A stretch of DNA of 64,000 nucleotides from Shimia_B sp038528385 (GTDB lineage Bacteria; Pseudomonadota; Alphaproteobacteria; Rhodobacterales; Rhodobacteraceae), in contig JBCBET010000005.1 in the NCBI GenBank assembly GCA_038528385.1, positions 1 through 64,000 of the forward strand, written 5' to 3'. The notes under the pieces were generated by a model, which saw nothing but the letters and a program-made list of their open reading frames with translations, had not been told where the DNA came from and did not search any database. Each line of letters starts with the position of its first letter. Within the stretch, counting starts at the first letter, position 1. Shown here piece after piece: positions 35,088 through 43,162 of the stretch. Made by a program: the position numbers and the translations under genes.

Positions 35088-35954
35088 ATGGGCAAACCCT
35101 TCGACGCCGCCATCACGCGCCACTTCGAGGAGGCCGCGCCCGCCGAGGTGCGCGCGCTCATCGAGGGCGCAGAGAGAGGCGACATCCTGGAGCCCGATTA
35201 TCCCTATGCCGAACGGCTCGGTCGCTCCGACTACGAGGAGGCATACGACGCGCTCCAGATCGAGCTCGTGAAATTCCTCGCTTGGGTCAAGCAGACCGAG
35301 CAGCGCGTCGCCATCGTCTTCGAAGGCCGCGACGCGGCAGGAAAGGGCGGCACGATCAAGCGCTTCCGCGAGAACCTCAATCCTCGCTCGGCGCGGGTCG
35401 TGGCACTTTCCAAGCCCTCGGACCGCGAAGCGGCGAGCTGGTATTTCCAGCGCTACATCGCCCACCTGCCGGCAGCGGGCGAGATCGTTTTCTTCGACCG
35501 ATCCTGGTACAATCGCGGTGTCGTGGAGCACGTCTTCGAGTTCTGCGCGCCGGACGCGCGCGAGCTCTGGTTCGGGCAGGTGGGGCCCTTCGAGGAGATG
35601 CTTCGGAACGACGGCATCCACCTCATCAAGCTCTGGCTCAACGTGGGGCGCGCCACGCAGCTCAAGCGCTTCCTCGATCGCGAAAGCGATCCCTTGAAGC
35701 AGTGGAAGCTGAGCTGGATCGACGTGGAGGGGCTCAACCGATGGGACGCCTACACGGACGCGATCCGCGAGACGCTGACCCGCACGAACACCCCCTGCCC
35801 CTGGACGGTCGTGCGCAGCGACGACAAGCGCCGCGCGCGGCTCGACGCGATCCGCGACGTCCTCACGCGCTTTGACTATGCCGGGCGGGACGACGACGCG
35901 ATGGGGACCTGCGACCGCAAGGTCGCGGGCAGCATCGACCTCTGGCATGCCTAA
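35088..35954 (+). CDS. ppk2: Polyphosphate kinase 2
   Basis: PPK2-family enzyme using polyphosphate to phosphorylate nucleotides; 288 residues. Walker A is EGRDAAGKGGT (79-89), the lid/Walker B region is IVFFDRSWYNRGVVE (about 139-153), and the C-terminal half contains QWKLSWIDVEGLNRWDAYT. All catalytic elements of a one-domain PPK2 are present; whether ADP, GDP or AMP is preferred cannot be decided. ATG 35088 has GAGGAGA 5 nt upstream, which sets the start. The gene overlaps the TetR regulator by 8 nt. Confidence 0.94.
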   Translation: MGKPFDAAITRHFEEAAPAEVRALIEGAERGDILEPDYPYAERLGRSDYEEAYDALQIELVKFLAWVKQTEQRVAIVFEGRDAAGKGGTIKRFRENLNPRSARVVALSKPSDREAASWYFQRYIAHLPAAGEIVFFDRSWYNRGVVEHVFEFCAPDARELWFGQVGPFEEMLRNDGIHLIKLWLNVGRATQLKRFLDRESDPLKQWKLSWIDVEGLNRWDAYTDAIRETLTRTNTPCPWTVVRSDDKRRARLDAIRDVLTRFDYAGRDDDAMGTCDRKVAGSIDLWHA

Positions 35955-36570
35955 GCGCGGCTATCACCACGGCAACCTGCGTCAGGCCCTGGTGGATGCC
36001 GCGCTGCGGCTGATCGAGGAGAAGGGGCCTACGGGCTTCACACTCTCGGAGGCGGCCAAGGATGCGGGCGTGACGCCCGCCGCCGTCTACCGGCATTTCG
36101 AGGGCCGCGAGGATCTCATCGCCGAGGCAGCGCGGCAGGGCTACGGGATCTTCGCCGATCTCATGGAGCATGCCTATGACAAGGGCCAGCCCTCGGCTCT
36201 GGCGGCGTTCGAGACCGTAGGCCGCGCCTATCTCGCCTTCGCGCGCCGGTTTCCCGGGCACTACGTGGCGATGTTCGAGAGCGGGATCTCGGTGCAGAGG
36301 ACACCGGAGCTTAATGACGTGGCCAAACGCGCCATGGCGGTGCTGGAGCGGTCGGCGACCGAGCTCTCGCAGCATATCGCGCCGGAGAAGCGCCCGCCGC
36401 CGCAGATGTTCTCCGCTCATATCTGGGCCATGAGCCACGGCGTCGTGGAGCTCTTCGCCCGCGGCAATCCAGGCACCAAGAGCCCCTTCCCTCCCGAGGA
36501 CCTCCTCGAGACGGGCATCGGCATCTACCTGCGCGGTCTGGGCCTCATCCCAGCGGACGAGGAGGTCTGA
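35947..36570 (+). CDS. TetR-family transcriptional regulator
   Basis: 207 residues. The N-terminal TetR HTH is clear (FTLSEAAKDAGVTPAAVYRHF, about residues 32-52) and is preceded by the typical HHGNLRQALVDAALRLIEEKG. The C-terminal ligand-binding domain is helical, as in the WHG/TetR_C group. ATG 35947 overlaps the end of ppk2 by 8 nt; the longer frame from 35872 inside ppk2 is rejected. Translational coupling to ppk2 suggests it follows ppk2 expression. Its own target is unknown. It converges on the polyamine-type ABC operon with a 59-bp gap. Confidence 0.88.
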   Translation: MPKRGYHHGNLRQALVDAALRLIEEKGPTGFTLSEAAKDAGVTPAAVYRHFEGREDLIAEAARQGYGIFADLMEHAYDKGQPSALAAFETVGRAYLAFARRFPGHYVAMFESGISVQRTPELNDVAKRAMAVLERSATELSQHIAPEKRPPPQMFSAHIWAMSHGVVELFARGNPGTKSPFPPEDLLETGIGIYLRGLGLIPADEEV

Positions 36571-36629
36571 GGGAAACGGGCGTTCGAAGGCCCTCACGCG
36601 GCTTCGACGCCGAGCAGGCGTTTGCCGCT

Positions 36630-37730
36630 CTACTCCGAGAAGAGCACCAGGGCCCGCGGATCCCACGCGACACGGGCCATGGCACCGCGCTCGAGCACCG
36701 GGCGGCCCACGATGTTCTTCATCGAGAGCGTCACGGGCTCCGGCACCCCCTCGAGGCGCACGTCGTAATAGGTCATGTCGCCGTAGTAATATTGCTCGGC
36801 TACCTGCCCTTCCACCACCGCCGGGTGCTGCTCGCCTTCGAAGGCGAGCGTCATGAGCTCGGGGCGGATGCCCACCTGCGCGGGCCCGCTCACGGCGCCG
36901 CCCGGGCATTGACCCGCGTCGAGCGTGGCGTGGCCGAGGCCCGCGATCTCCACCTTGATCGATGCGCCCTCTATTCGCGCCTCGGCGGGCAGGAAGTTCA
37001 TCACCCCGATGAAATCGGCGACCTTCTTCGTCTTCGGACGGCGGTAGAGCGTTTGCGGATCGGCCACCTGCGCGATCTCGCCCTCGAACATGACGGCGAT
37101 GCGATCCGACATGATGAGCGCTTCCTCCTGGTCGTGGGTGACGAGGATGAAGGTGATGCCCACCTGCCGCTGGAGCCTGCGCAGCTCGCCCTGCATCTGC
37201 TCGCGCATCTTCTTGTCGAGCGCCGAGAGCGGCTCGTCGAGAAGCAGCACCTTGGGCCTCAGGATCAGCGCGCGGGCAAGCGCCACGCGTTGCCGCTGAC
37301 CGCCGGAGAGTGCGTGGGCCGCACGGCGCTCGAAGCCGCCCAGCCCCACCATGGCCAGCGCCTCCTCCACCTGCCGCGCCTTCGCGGCGGCATCGAGATC
37401 GCGACGCTTGCGCAGCCCGAAGGCGACGTTCTGGGCCACGTCGAGATGCGGAAAGATCGCGTAGCTCTGAAACACCATGTTGGTGGGCCGCCGATTGGCG
37501 GGCACGCCCTTCATGTTCTTGCCGGCGAGCATGAGTGTCCCGTCGCTGGCCTCCTCGAAGCCCGCGATCGTCCGCAGCAGCGTCGTCTTCCCGCAGCCCG
37601 ACGGGCCCAGAAGCGAGAAGAATTCGCCCTCCGCGATATCGAGGCTCACGTCCCGCAGCGCGTGGTAATCGCCGTAGAACTTGTCCACGTCGCGAAGCGA
37701 GATGATGGCGTCTCTGGCCGCGTCGGTCAC
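36630..37730 (-). CDS. potG: Spermidine/putrescine-type ABC transporter ATP-binding protein
   Basis: 366-residue ATPase of the PotA/PotG group. Walker A is GPSGCGKTT (42-50), the signature is LSGGQRQRVALARAL (140-154), Walker B is VLLLDEPLSALD, and the switch His is in TFILVTHDQEEA. The C-terminal 100 residues form the TOBE regulatory domain typical of this group. It overlaps the permease gene by 4 nt, as third gene of the operon. Putrescine or spermidine is the likely substrate class, but related systems carry other organic cations. The symbol is by homology group only. Confidence 0.87.
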   Translation of the reverse strand: MTDAARDAIISLRDVDKFYGDYHALRDVSLDIAEGEFFSLLGPSGCGKTTLLRTIAGFEEASDGTLMLAGKNMKGVPANRRPTNMVFQSYAIFPHLDVAQNVAFGLRKRRDLDAAAKARQVEEALAMVGLGGFERRAAHALSGGQRQRVALARALILRPKVLLLDEPLSALDKKMREQMQGELRRLQRQVGITFILVTHDQEEALIMSDRIAVMFEGEIAQVADPQTLYRRPKTKKVADFIGVMNFLPAEARIEGASIKVEIAGLGHATLDAGQCPGGAVSGPAQVGIRPELMTLAFEGEQHPAVVEGQVAEQYYYGDMTYYDVRLEGVPEPVTLSMKNIVGRPVLERGAMARVAWDPRALVLFSE

Positions 37731-38527
37731 AGGAAGCCCCCCTTGTCCTTGAGGCCCGCGCGGGCAAGGCCCTTGCGGCGAAAATATTCCGCGATCACGA
37801 GGAGCACGATGGAAAGCACCACGAGGATCGTCCCCAGCGCCATGACCGCCGGCAGCTGCTGCGGAAAGCGCAGGAGCCCCCAGATATAGACCGGCATCGT
37901 GGGCTCCGCGCCCGTGAGGAAAAAGGCGATGATGAACTCGTCGAGGCTGATCGTGAAGGAGATGAGGAGCGAGGAGATGATGCCCGGCATCACGAGCGGA
38001 AGCGTCACCAGGCGGAAGGTGGAGACGGGCGTCTCCCCCAAGTCGAGCGCGGCCTCCTCGAGCGAGGTGTCGATGTTTTGGAAGGCGCCATTGAGGATGG
38101 CGATGGAGAACGGCGTGCAGATCAGGACATGGGCCGCGATCACCGTCCAGGTGCTCAGGCTCCAGTCGAAGAGCTGCACGACCACGACGAGGAGCGAGAC
38201 GCCCACGATGATCTCCGGCAGCACGAGTGGCACCATGATGAGCCCGAGGATCGACCGCTTGAGTGGGAAATCGTATTTCGCTCCGGCGCGCGCGGCACAG
38301 ATGCCGAGGATCGTGGAGAAGACCGCCGTCACCAGCGCGATGAAGACAGAGTTCTGTACCGCGTCATGGAGCGCGGGCGTGGTCCAGAGCTCGCCGAACC
38401 AGCGGAAGGTGAAGCCGTCGAGCGGGAAGGCGATGATCGTTGAATCGTTGAACGCGAAGAGCGGCAACAGGAAGATCGGCAGGTAAAGAAAGATCAGGTA
38501 CGCGACGGCGTATGTCCGCAGGCTCAT
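37727..38527 (-). CDS. potI: ABC transporter permease, PotI/PotC type
   Basis: 266-residue inner-membrane permease with six predicted helices. The EAA coupling motif is visible as EEAALDLGETPVSTFRLVTLPL (about 155-176). The N-terminal segment FNDSTIIAFPLDGFTFRWF is typical of PotC/PotI. It overlaps both neighbours by 4 nt (potH upstream, potG downstream). Together with PotH it forms the transport channel. Confidence 0.88.
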   Translation of the reverse strand: MSLRTYAVAYLIFLYLPIFLLPLFAFNDSTIIAFPLDGFTFRWFGELWTTPALHDAVQNSVFIALVTAVFSTILGICAARAGAKYDFPLKRSILGLIMVPLVLPEIIVGVSLLVVVVQLFDWSLSTWTVIAAHVLICTPFSIAILNGAFQNIDTSLEEAALDLGETPVSTFRLVTLPLVMPGIISSLLISFTISLDEFIIAFFLTGAEPTMPVYIWGLLRFPQQLPAVMALGTILVVLSIVLLVIAEYFRRKGLARAGLKDKGGFL

Positions 38528-39396
38528 TGCTTCACCCGGAGGAAGCGGCGGTTGAGCCAGACGAAGAGCAGCGCCAGCGCCGAGACCGAGGCCATGGCGA
38601 TCACGGCGAGTGCGGCGCCCATGGGCGCGTTATTCAAACGCAGGAATTGGACCTGGATCATGTTCGCGATCATGGAGCCCTCGGGCCCGCCCACGAGGCG
38701 GGGCGTCACGTAATCCCCGATGGTGGGGATGAAGACGATGAGCACCGCGGCCACGACACCCGGCATCGCGAGCGGCAGCGTCACCCGCCAGAACGTCATG
38801 AGCGTCGTCTCCCCGAGGTCGCGCCCAGCCTCTAAAAGCGAGCGGTCGATCCGCTCGAGCGCCACGAAGATCGGCAGGATCGCGAAGGGCGCGAAGGCAT
38901 GGGCCAGCGTGATGACGACCGCATTGGCGTTATAGAGGATAAAGGTCAGCGGCTCCTCGATGAGGCCGAGCCCCTGCAGCGACGTGTTGAGGACGCCATT
39001 GAAGCCCAGGATCACTTTCCAGAGGAAGACGCGGATCAGGTAGCTCGTCCAGAACGGAATGGTGATGAGGAATAGCCAGAGCGACTTCCGCTCCGGCCGG
39101 ACGTGGAAGCTCACGAAATAGGCGATGGGGAAGGCGAGCACGACCGTGACGGCCGTCGCCGCCGCGGCGATCCAGAGGGAGCGCTGCAACAGCTCGCCGT
39201 AAAGCGGGTTGTCCCAGGCCTCGCGATAATTCGCCAGCGTGGGTTCGGTGATGAGCGTCAGGTAGTCTTGGGTCCAGAAACTAAAGAGGACGATGGCGCC
39301 GAGCGGGACCGCGAGAAGCGCGACCGCATAGATAAACGGGGGGCTCACCATGAGGAGCCCGCTCCGCGCGTTTTTCGAAAAGACTGCCCCCGCCAT
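38524..39396 (-). CDS. potH: ABC transporter permease, PotH/PotB type
   Basis: 290 residues from ATG 39396, with six predicted helices and the EAA motif LEAGRDLGETTLMTFWRVTLPL (about 183-204). The periplasmic segment DYLTLITEPTLANYREAW is characteristic of PotB/PotH. The frame reaches 39432, but MAGAVFSKNARSG is the more natural N-terminus. First gene of the three-gene operon. The expected periplasmic binding protein (PotF/PotD) is not upstream: only a 59-residue membrane protein lies there. The solute receptor must be encoded elsewhere. Confidence 0.88.
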   Translation of the reverse strand: MAGAVFSKNARSGLLMVSPPFIYAVALLAVPLGAIVLFSFWTQDYLTLITEPTLANYREAWDNPLYGELLQRSLWIAAAATAVTVVLAFPIAYFVSFHVRPERKSLWLFLITIPFWTSYLIRVFLWKVILGFNGVLNTSLQGLGLIEEPLTFILYNANAVVITLAHAFAPFAILPIFVALERIDRSLLEAGRDLGETTLMTFWRVTLPLAMPGVVAAVLIVFIPTIGDYVTPRLVGGPEGSMIANMIQVQFLRLNNAPMGAALAVIAMASVSALALLFVWLNRRFLRVKQ

Positions 39397-39435
39397 GGGC
39401 CCTACTACGCCCCCTCCGCCCGGGGGATGCAAGGG

Positions 39436-39615
39436 CTAGTAGCCCACGAATGCCAAGAGCAGGACCGGAGCGACGCAGAGGATCGCCACGCACCAAATCA
39501 CCATGAGCATGAGAAGCTCCGGCATCGTGCGGCGCTTCTCCTCCTCCTTGATCCGCGCGAGGCGCTCGGGATCGAAGAGAGGCACGACCTTTGGTTTGTT
39601 CGAATGCGGTTCCAT
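39436..39615 (-). CDS. Small single-helix membrane protein upstream of potHIG
   Basis: 59 residues from ATG 39615. A charged N-terminal half (KVVPLFDPERLARIKEEEKRR) leads into a hydrophobic helix at about 33-57 (LLMLMVIWCVAILCVAPVLL). It lies 39 bp upstream of the potH start on the same strand and could be co-transcribed. No function recognised. The longer frame from 39723 adds an unlikely Cys/Pro-rich stretch. Confidence 0.65.
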   Translation of the reverse strand: MEPHSNKPKVVPLFDPERLARIKEEEKRRTMPELLMLMVIWCVAILCVAPVLLLAFVGY

Positions 39616-39782
39616 GGGCGGAAGGTAGCAGCGGCCCGCGCCCCTACCAGCAAAATCTGGCGCCCGAGGGCAAAGCACCGCAGGGGCGGTTCCGTGTGAT
39701 CCGCAACCGCGAAATGGGCTCACTCCGATGTCTTACCCCGCGCGCGCTGGGCGGGGCTTGCCAGGCCGCGGACGGCTCAAAA

Positions 39783-39811
39783 TTGAAAAAACGGGGGTTT
39801 TGAGGTAGTCT
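39783..39811 (+). promoter_or_regulatory. Probable promoter of the GYD-domain gene
   Basis: TTGAAA (39783-39788) and TAGTCT (39806-39811) are separated by 17 bp in the AT-rich stretch before the gene, about 45 bp upstream of its ribosome site. Confidence 0.45.
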
Positions 39812-39856
39812 GACGCGTCGCCAGGAGATTTCGGCGGCAATGAAGGGAGGAGTTGT

Positions 39857-40177
39857 ATGATGAAGTGCATTGCAATGGGAAAGTATGCGCCCTCCGTGAT
39901 CAAAGGTGTTCTCGCTGATCCCCAGGGGCGGGTGAAAGCGGTCAGATCTCTGGTCGAAAGCGTCGGCGGCACGTGGCTCGACGGGTTCTTCGTCCGCGGC
40001 GCCTACGATTTCGCTTTTATGTGCGAAGTGCCCAACGAGGAGGCGGTGAGCGCGGTCCACGCAGTCGTCTATGGGAGCGGTGTTGCCGAGAGCGTGTCGA
40101 TCCACACCGAGATCGACATCGCCAAGGTGGCCACCGCCGCGGCCAAGGCGAGCAGCGCCTATGCGCCGCCGGCCTGA
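39857..40177 (+). CDS. GYD-domain protein
   Basis: 106 residues of the GYD family: small, ferredoxin-like alpha/beta proteins of unknown function. The family pattern is seen as VKAVRSLVESVGGTWLDGFFVRGAYDF (residues 26-52, cited by ends), where the usual GxYD is RGAYDF. A strong ribosome site, GGGAGGAG, lies 5-8 nt upstream of two adjacent ATGs (39857 and 39860); either may be used. It is monocistronic, with its own promoter and the bidirectional terminator at 40219. Confidence 0.85.
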   Translation: MMKCIAMGKYAPSVIKGVLADPQGRVKAVRSLVESVGGTWLDGFFVRGAYDFAFMCEVPNEEAVSAVHAVVYGSGVAESVSIHTEIDIAKVATAAAKASSAYAPPA

Positions 40178-40218
40178 ACCGTGACATCGGCCTGCCTCGG
40201 GCAGGACGGCGTCAAAGG

Positions 40219-40246
40219 AAAAGGCCCGCTCGATGGCGGGCCTTTT
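40219..40246. terminator. Bidirectional intrinsic terminator between the GYD gene and rpsI
   Basis: AAAAGGCCCGC and GCGGGCCTTTT form an 11-bp perfect stem around TCGATG, with T tracts on both strands. It serves the GYD gene (plus) and rplM-rpsI (minus). Confidence 0.93.
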
Positions 40247-40264
40247 CGTGTCTGGAACCGGCGA

Positions 40265-40762
40265 TCAGCGCTTGGAGAACTGGAAACTCCGGCGGGCCTT
40301 GCGGCGGCCGAACTTCTTGCGCTCCACCACGCGGCTGTCGCGCGTCAAGAAGCCCGCCGCCTTGAGCGCGCCGCGCAGGCTCGGATCGTAGAGCTGAAGC
40401 GCCTTGGAGATGCCGTGCTTGACCGCGCCGGCCTGTCCGGTGAGACCGCCGCCCTTGACGGTGGCCATCACGTCGAACTCGCCCTCGACGCCGGCGACCT
40501 GCATGGGCTGCCGCAGGATGAGCTGGAGCACGGGGCGCGCGAAGTAGACGTCCTGGTCCTTGCCGTTCACGGTGACCTTGCCGGAGCCCGGCTTGATCCA
40601 GACGCGGGCGACCGCGTCCTTCCGTTTGCCGGTGGCGTAGGAGCGCCCGAATTCGTCACGCACAGGCTCGCGGGCGATGGAGATCTCGGTTTCGGCGCCC
40701 TCGGGGGCGGCGTCACCGGCGATGGCGGAGAGCTCGTCGAGCGAAGAGATTTGATCAGCCAT
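40265..40762 (-). CDS. rpsI: 30S ribosomal protein S9
   Basis: 165 residues. The S9 core begins at GRSYATGKRKDAVARVWIKPGSG (residues 39-61, cited by ends), and the protein ends in the universal basic tail KFGRRKARRSFQFSKR that reaches the P site. The 35-residue acidic N-terminal extension is typical for alphaproteobacteria. It follows rplM by 5 bp, the conserved L13-S9 operon, and ends at the bidirectional terminator. Confidence 0.97.
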   Translation of the reverse strand: MADQISSLDELSAIAGDAAPEGAETEISIAREPVRDEFGRSYATGKRKDAVARVWIKPGSGKVTVNGKDQDVYFARPVLQLILRQPMQVAGVEGEFDVMATVKGGGLTGQAGAVKHGISKALQLYDPSLRGALKAAGFLTRDSRVVERKKFGRRKARRSFQFSKR

Positions 40763-40767
40763 ATCTG

Positions 40768-41226
40768 TTAAACCCGGGTGTTTTTCTTGTTCATCGCGGC
40801 CACGTCGAGCACCTCGGGCGCCTGCGCCTCGTGGGGATGCTCGGTGCCGGCGTAAATGCGCAGATTGGTCATTTGCTGGCGCGAGAGGCGGTTGCCCGGA
40901 AGCATGCGCTTCACGGCGAGCTCCACCACGCGCTCGGGGTGCTTGCCCTCGAGGATCTGCTCCTTCGTGCGGGACTTGATGCCGCCCGGGTGACCGGTAT
41001 GCCAGTAATGCTTTTCCTGGCGCTTCTTACCGGTGAGCTGCACCTTTTCGGCATTGATGACGATCACGTTGTCGCCCATGTCCATATTCGGTGTGAAGGT
41101 GGCCTTGTGCTTACCACGGAGGCGGCTGGCGATGATCGAGGCGAGACGGCCCAGAACGACGCCCTCGGCGTCGATCAGGATCCATTTCTTGTCGATATCC
41201 GCCGGCGTTGCGGAGTAGGTTTTCAT
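40768..41226 (-). CDS. rplM: 50S ribosomal protein L13
   Basis: 152 residues from ATG 41226 (MKTYSATPADIDKKWILIDA). Family motifs: GRLAS near 27, HKATFTPNMDMGD (about 39-51), and the signature WHTGHPGGIKSRTKEQILEG with LAVKRMLPGNRLSRQQM. The frame continues to 41883, but that part crosses the promoter and the divergent genes. A promoter lies 40 bp upstream. First gene of the rplM-rpsI operon. Confidence 0.97.
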   Translation of the reverse strand: MKTYSATPADIDKKWILIDAEGVVLGRLASIIASRLRGKHKATFTPNMDMGDNVIVINAEKVQLTGKKRQEKHYWHTGHPGGIKSRTKEQILEGKHPERVVELAVKRMLPGNRLSRQQMTNLRIYAGTEHPHEAQAPEVLDVAAMNKKNTRV

Positions 41227-41265
41227 GGGTCGACCTGTAGAAACGATTGGAATTCGGATTGCGCG

Positions 41266-41293
41266 GTTATACGCATGGGGTGACGCGATACAA
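41266..41293 (-). promoter_or_regulatory. Probable rplM-rpsI promoter
   Basis: On the minus strand TTGTAT (41293-41288), a 16-bp spacer and TATAAC (41271-41266) precede the rplM ATG by 40 bp. The -10 matches consensus at 5 of 6 positions. Confidence 0.55.
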
Positions 41294-41361
41294 GCCCGAC
41301 TTTTGCCAATTCGTCGCGTGATTTCAATTGGTTGGAAAATAGGTACTATTTTACCCCACAA

Positions 41362-41670
41362 ATGAGCCTCCTCGAACCCGCCCTTTCCGCCGCCGCGCTC
41401 GTGATCCTCGGCACCGTGATCGGCTATATGCCCACCCGCCGCATCATCGCCATGCGCGAGGCGCATCACGAATTGAAACGCGGCTCGGCGTCCTTCCTGC
41501 GCGCCACGGCGGGATGGGCCGTCATCGCGTTCTGGGTGATGGCGCTCTGGTTCGGGGGGACGGTCGTGGGCGACTGGGTCCGCCTGGGCGACCTCGACGC
41601 GGCCCTCGCGCGTTCCTGGCTCCGGCTTCGCATCCTCCTCGAAATCGCCGCCGCGATAGGGTCCGACTGA
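41362..41670 (+). CDS. Hypothetical two-helix membrane protein
   Basis: 102 residues from ATG 41362 (an upstream TTG at 41332 is also in frame). Hydrophobic segments lie at about 6-23 (PALSAAALVILGTVIGYM) and 51-68 (AVIAFWVMALWFGGTVVGDW). No family is recognised. There is no Shine-Dalgarno before 41362, and a possible -10 (TACTAT, 41344-41349) ends only 12 bp upstream, which would give a nearly leaderless mRNA. The stop shares one base with the next gene's ATG, so the two are coupled. Confidence 0.6.
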   Translation: MSLLEPALSAAALVILGTVIGYMPTRRIIAMREAHHELKRGSASFLRATAGWAVIAFWVMALWFGGTVVGDWVRLGDLDAALARSWLRLRILLEIAAAIGSD

Positions 41671-42698
41671 TGCCGGTGGCGCAATCCGACCTCCAATGCA
41701 CCGCCTGCGGGGGCCAATGCGCCTATAGCCCGCAGCGGGAAGCGCTGGTCTGCGACAGCTGCGGGACGGCGCACGAGATCGTCGTCGATCCCGACATCGA
41801 CGCCACCGCGGAAACCGATCACGACGCGCTCGTCCCCGAAAGGCCGGTCTCCGAAAGCGGCCACGCCCACCGGTGCGAGACATGCGGCGGCACCGTCACC
41901 ATCGCGGGCGCGGCCCTGAGCGACCGCTGTTCCTACTGCAACGGCCCGCTCGTGCGCACGCTGGAGGATGCGGGATATCCGGCCATGGCGCTCATCCCGT
42001 TCCAGCTGGAGGCGCCTTACGCCGCCGAGAGTGCACGGGCCTGGGCGGCCAGGCGCGTCGCGGCACCCGGGGGCCTCGGCGCCTCCGTGGCGGCGGGGCG
42101 TATCGCCACGCTCTACGCGCCCTTCTTCACCTTCGACAGCACCGACCTCATCGACTACTGGGGCACCTACACCACCAAGCGCGGCAAACGCACCGTGCGG
42201 CGCAAGAAGACAGGGAAGTTCGAGACCGACTTTGACGATCTGCTCGTGCCCGCCTCCCCCCACATCACGCCCTTGATCCGGGACGGCGTGCTCCACGATT
42301 TCGATCCCGGAACGCTCCGCCCCTACGGTCCGGCCTACCTCGCGGGGTTCCCCGCGGAGCGCCATCACCTCACGGTCGAAGAGGGCCTGACCGCGAAGAA
42401 GCGGGACAAGGACGTGCTGATCCGGAACCGCATCAAGACGCATGCCCGCCGCAACCTCTCCAACATCGGGTACAGGGCGAGCACGAGCGGCGTGCGGTAC
42501 CGGCGCATCCTGCTCCCGGTCTACATCCTGCATTACGAGCATGGCGGCAAAGCCTACAAAATCGTCACCTGCGGGCTCCACGGGAAGACCTTTGGCGAGC
42601 GGCCCTTCTCCCACGGGAAGCTTTTCGCCTATGCAGCCGTGATCAGCCTTGCCGCCGTCATGGCGGGCATCGTCTACACCCTGCTCGGCCTGCCCTAG
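41670..42698 (+). CDS. Membrane protein with two N-terminal zinc ribbons
   Basis: 342 residues. Two CxxC-CxxC zinc ribbons are visible: CTACGG with CDSCG (about 9-37) and CETCGG with CSYCN (about 69-93). A long domain rich in aromatic and basic residues follows, then one C-terminal hydrophobic helix (FAYAAVISLAAVMAGIVYTLLGL). Similar proteins are often misnamed primosomal protein N' or helicase because of the ribbons; no helicase motif is present. Probably a tail-anchored membrane protein; function unknown. It begins on the stop of the two-helix protein and converges on a thioesterase gene with a 4-nt overlap. Confidence 0.72.
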   Translation: MPVAQSDLQCTACGGQCAYSPQREALVCDSCGTAHEIVVDPDIDATAETDHDALVPERPVSESGHAHRCETCGGTVTIAGAALSDRCSYCNGPLVRTLEDAGYPAMALIPFQLEAPYAAESARAWAARRVAAPGGLGASVAAGRIATLYAPFFTFDSTDLIDYWGTYTTKRGKRTVRRKKTGKFETDFDDLLVPASPHITPLIRDGVLHDFDPGTLRPYGPAYLAGFPAERHHLTVEEGLTAKKRDKDVLIRNRIKTHARRNLSNIGYRASTSGVRYRRILLPVYILHYEHGGKAYKIVTCGLHGKTFGERPFSHGKLFAYAAVISLAAVMAGIVYTLLGLP

Positions 42699-43114
42699 CG
42701 CGGCGGGATCGAGTAGGTGAGCGTGGCCCGCGCCACCGGCGCCTCCATCCCTTCGGAGCGCAGCATGCAGTCGCCAACCGCGAGCGCCTTACCGAGCTTG
42801 AGCAACGTGCAGGTGGCCAGGAGATCCGTCGCGGCGGCGGGTTTGCGCATGAAGTCGATGGAGCAATTGGTCGTCACGGCGAGCGCCTTCGGCCCGATGC
42901 GGCTCAGCACGGACAGGTAGACCGCGACATCGGCGAGCCCGAACATGGAGGGCCCGGAGACGGTGCCGCCCGGCCGCAGATGCTCCTGCCCCACGATGAG
43001 GCGCACGACCATGCCGTCCTCCGTGATCTCCTCGACCCGGAACTGGTGGTTCACCTGCGGGAAGACCTCCGCGAGAAACGCGTGCAGCTCCGGTATGCTC
43101 ATCACCGCGTCCAT
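42695..43114 (-). CDS. PaaI-family hotdog-fold thioesterase
   Basis: 139 residues from ATG 43114, which has GGGAGG upstream. The hotdog core includes RPGGTVSGPSMFGLADVAVYL (cited as about residues 48-68), where the acidic residue of LADVA is the usual catalytic base, and TTNCSIDFMRKP. It probably hydrolyses acyl-CoA or aryl-CoA esters. It is divergent from an enoyl-CoA hydratase gene only 48 bp away, consistent with a shared role in acyl-CoA metabolism. Confidence 0.85.
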   Translation of the reverse strand: MDAVMSIPELHAFLAEVFPQVNHQFRVEEITEDGMVVRLIVGQEHLRPGGTVSGPSMFGLADVAVYLSVLSRIGPKALAVTTNCSIDFMRKPAAATDLLATCTLLKLGKALAVGDCMLRSEGMEAPVARATLTYSIPPR

Positions 43115-43162
43115 TGCGCGCCTCCCCCGTCTTTGCAAGGGTGGTGCGGGAGGGGGATGCCC

